Shown here piece by piece: positions 58,959 through 64,000 of a DNA stretch of 64,000 nucleotides. Under the pieces are notes generated by a model. It did no database searches. It saw only the letters and a program-made list of their open reading frames with translations, and was not told where the DNA came from. The number at the start of each line of letters is the position of its first letter. Positions within the stretch are counted from its first letter, which is position 1. The stretch is from Amoebidium appalachense (taxonomy: Eukaryota > Ichthyosporea): positions 7,068,001 to 7,132,000 of the forward strand of contig CAVNZM010000004.1 in the NCBI GenBank assembly GCA_963693365.1. Reading direction: 5' to 3'. A program made the translations under genes and the position numbers.

Positions 58959-59637
58959 GGGATTTCTTTTGCACATGTGCGGAGATCCGAAGGGGCATCC
59001 GGAGCTGTGGGGGAGGAGGGGGGGGGGGGGGGGGAGGAGAGGGGGGGGGGAGGGGGGGGGGGCTCAGAGGGAAGGGGGGGGGGGGAGGGGGGGGGGGGGG
59101 GGAGTACATAATGTGTGAACGGGTAGTCTCGTGAATGATCATCTATTGTGAGGCTGTTATATTGGCATTAACGCTGCTGAATCTCAAATTGCATTGGATC
59201 ACCAAGCTTGGCCCAAAGCCATTAACTATATCACTAAATTGAATTTTACTGTAAATGTACGTGGTAGCTACGCGCAAAGTGCTATATTATCATGATATAT
59301 ATATATATACACACACACACACATATATATAAATATATATATATATATATCAGTATATAAGAGCATGCATGCATGTGTAGTATCAGGGTTGCTGTTTCCA
59401 GGCATATAGCTACAGGGCTACCAGCATTTTTTTGCGCAGCTGCTAGGCAAATCATTATATCATTAGTAGTAAGATGTCACTATGGCTGCGTACACAAAGA
59501 GAACTCAGTGGGAAATGTAGTTCCGACAGGGACTGAATTGCATGTGCGCCAAAGAAAAAACACATGCAATTAAAGATATTTTTCCTTTTCTTTTTTTTTT
59601 TTCCCTTTCTTTATTTCTTTCTTTCTTTTTTGTGGGG

Positions 59638-59683
<46 letters not shown>

Positions 59684-59938
59684 TGAAGGTCAGAAGGGCA
59701 ATAGAAAAAAAAGAAGACTATGTACATGTAGCCTCGAAGGTCAAATCGATTGACACCCGACTTTGGCATATGCATACGGTCACCGGCTACCAAGCTCGTA
59801 TATATTGTTGGTCATTCCGAAAACTTGGCAACACCCACTTCTTGTTATTACCAGTTATAAGTAGCAGACCTGCATTCACGATGCACAGTAACCGTCTAAG
59901 TACTTGTTCCTTTTTTTTTTTTTTTTTTTTTTTGGGGT

Positions 59939-59973
<35 letters not shown>

Positions 59974-60733
59974 ATGTACACTGCTTACACCCATGGATAA
60001 CGTCAGGCACTGTATAGCTCGTGTTGCCGTTCATGTTCCAGTTCAATACGTGCCCTGATATTTTTTTATTGGGGTGAATAATTCTCAATGTACATACCGT
60101 GCACCTCCCCCTTCCCCCCCGGCGGAAAGACAATAACATAGAATGAAGCTAAAAATGGAATACTTATACACGGTCATTCGTACTAAGAAGTATTAGCAAC
60201 TGTCCCATTCCGTGTCGAATATAGCCATTCATGTGCTTTACAGAAATTCTTTTCAGAAAACAAGGATGTACCACGGGGATACAAACCTCCCAGCGTCCCA
60301 TCGGAAAAACAGCCACCCATTATGCGCATTAAGGTAGCGTTGGCGACAAAAAAAACAAACGGAACCAAATCTGGTACGGTTTGATACTAAAGATAGCACC
60401 AAAAGGTACCAGATTTGGTGCAGTTGGTTTGTCAGTTGCTGACACCGAACCAATCGAGTTATAATTTTTCTGTACTGAACGTTTGAAGAAAACACTATTT
60501 ACATAATTACCATGCAAAGAATTTGGCTCTAGAGCATAATTCGGCTACCTTTTCACTCTCGATGTAACCCTGTTTTTCATATGAATTTGGCCCGGACACC
60601 GATCACCAAAATTCCATGGTTTCATCCTCGTTAAAAACGCTGTGATAATACAAAGTTTTCATGAATATAAATGCAAATAAAATTTAAAAGGGTATTAAAA
60701 AACGTCAACAGCATCCCGCACGGCTGATCAAGT
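57702..60733. other. Spacer between PIGT start and LanC-like gene 3' end
   Basis: The first 400 bases upstream of the PIGT ATG are of unique sequence and should hold its promoter. They contain CCAAT motifs near 57,772 and 58,084 and a GGCGCCAAAA motif near 58,010, but I cannot define a core promoter. Beyond it lie a T-run joined to two G-runs (58,168-58,276), C tracts (58,739-58,755), CTTT repeats (58,857-58,900), G tracts (58,905-59,102), TA/CA repeats (59,298-59,352) and two more T/G composites (about 59,585-59,681 and 59,911-59,970). A possible exon at 58,337-58,443 is unsupported. Confidence 0.55.
58168..58276. repeat. T-run joined to two G homopolymers
   Basis: About 25 T, then 33 G, TTTT, then 47 G. 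It is the longest T/G composite in the window. Confidence 0.95.

Positions 60734-64000
<3,267 letters not shown>

Overview
This is a 64 kb piece of an intron-rich nuclear genome from a eukaryote. All six genes I can support are spliced, mostly with GT-AG introns of a few hundred to about 1,900 bases. They encode typical eukaryotic proteins: an ER lysophosphatidic acid acyltransferase, a GPI transamidase subunit, a LanC-like protein, globins and a secreted protein. The introns and spacers are extremely rich in (CA)n/(GT)n, (CT)n/(GA)n and long C or G homopolymers, so most long open frames are repeat translations (Thr-His, Cys-Val, polyPro, polyGly). I cannot name the lineage. The gene set would suit an early-branching animal, a protist or an alga. 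No rRNA, tRNA, CRISPR or bacterial-type operon was seen.

Layout. 1-3.2 kb: (CA)n, a mosaic foldback repeat and a GGGTCGG-rich stretch. 3.4-12.1 kb (+): a nine-exon gene for a secreted 1081-residue protein with a signal peptide, an eight-cysteine region, a proline-rich linker and three tandem DJ-1/PfpI (Hsp31-type) domains. 15.1-23.5 kb (+): a ten-exon membrane acyltransferase of the AGPAT3/4 - plant LPAT2 type ending in a KKXX signal. 24.9-25.3 kb: a MITE-like element built of short palindromes. 27.9-32.8 kb and 36.1-39.8 kb (+): two tandem paralogues, each a two-domain globin with a long N-terminal extension and identical intron phases. 42.5-57.7 kb (-): PIGT, about 17 exons, complete apart from an apparent one-base deletion in exon 4. 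60.7-64.0 kb (-): the last five exons of a LanC-like gene whose 5' part lies beyond the right edge.

The genes do not form an obvious pathway. The acyltransferase (phosphatidic acid synthesis) and PIGT (GPI attachment) both act at the ER. The most unusual items are the secreted triple DJ-1 protein, the paired double-domain globins, the palindrome-built MITE, and the way microsatellites supply many splice sites. Exon coordinates were derived by joining reading frames across GT/AG sites with matching phase and, where possible, by comparison with remembered family sequences. No database search was run.
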